This document shows positions 5,812 to 5,851 of a DNA stretch of 5,851 nucleotides, piece by piece (the stretch's first letter is position 1; every line of letters begins with the position of its first letter). The stretch is taken from NCBI RefSeq assembly GCF_003435375.1, contig NZ_QWGL01000061.1, positions 1 to 5,851 on the forward strand, in the 5' to 3' direction. Under the pieces are notes generated by a model, which worked only from the letters and a program-made list of their open reading frames with translations, had not been told where the DNA came from and did not search any database. Origin of the DNA: Clostridium sp. AM34-11AC. GTDB taxonomy: Bacteria > Bacillota > Clostridia > Lachnospirales > Lachnospiraceae. The position numbers and the translations under genes were made by a program.

Positions 5812-5851
5812 AAAAAAGACCACTGAGCAGGATCTTTCCCATCAGTGGTCT
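5812..5851 (-). terminator. Intrinsic terminator of a minus-strand gene beyond the right edge
   Basis: AGACCACTGA (5817-5826) and TCAGTGGTCT (5842-5851) form a perfect 10-bp stem around a 15-nt loop. On the minus strand the stem is followed at once by a run of T (complement of the A-run 5812-5817) and further AT-rich DNA. This is a textbook rho-independent terminator, so the upstream neighbour outside the window is read in the same direction and the ureide operon starts as its own unit. The A-run could also pair beyond the edge if the terminator is bidirectional. Confidence 0.88.

Noticed and set aside
1..5851. CRISPR array, insertion sequence, tRNA or rRNA
   Set aside because: No regularly spaced repeats, transposase motifs, terminal inverted repeats or structural RNA signatures were seen on either strand.

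Overview
All genes in this window lie on the minus strand, so the biological reading order runs from right to left. Gene bodies have moderate GC, intergenic DNA is AT-rich, and ribosome binding sites are purine-rich (AAAGGGG, AAAAGGAG, AGAGGTGG). Together with the protein types this points to a low-to-mid GC Gram-positive, probably an anaerobic gut Clostridium-class organism such as a Lachnospiraceae. That placement is an inference from style, not from a marker gene.

Layout in transcription order. (1) At the right edge (5812-5851) is a strong intrinsic terminator that closes a minus-strand gene lying outside the window. (2) About 310 bases of control DNA follow. They hold a perfect-consensus promoter (TTGACA, 17 bp, TATAAT), a dyad just after its predicted start point, and a leader of about 190 nt. 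(3) A short ORF encodes a 36-38 residue single-span membrane protein (5390-5500) and stops three bases before (4) a sodium:solute symporter family (SSS) permease (3944-5386). (5) After an 88-nt gap with a hairpin comes an M20-family amidohydrolase of the allantoate amidohydrolase/N-carbamoyl-L-amino-acid hydrolase type (2662-3855). (6) Next is a cyclic amidohydrolase of the allantoinase/hydantoinase/dihydroorotase group (1189-2625, start corrected). (7) A 216-nt gap carries a promoter and a dyad in front of (8) an IclR-family regulator (199-972). (9) The first 36 codons of a RidA-family protein run off the left edge (1-110).

Taken together this looks like a compact ureide or hydantoin catabolic locus. 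The symporter imports a cyclic ureide. The cyclic amidohydrolase opens the ring to an N-carbamoyl (ureido) compound, and the M20 enzyme removes the carbamoyl/ureido group. A RidA-type protein may clear a reactive enamine/imine by-product, and the IclR protein probably senses a substrate or intermediate. Allantoin is the most natural guess because IclR-family AllR controls allantoin genes in E. coli. However, the late motif of the cyclic amidohydrolase (GFPGIDLRLPL) is more hydantoinase/dihydroorotase-like than AllB-like, so the substrate is open.

The points most worth a second look are the unlisted small membrane ORF coupled to the symporter, the promoter with its operator-like dyad, the intercistronic hairpin, and the uncertain substrate of the pathway.
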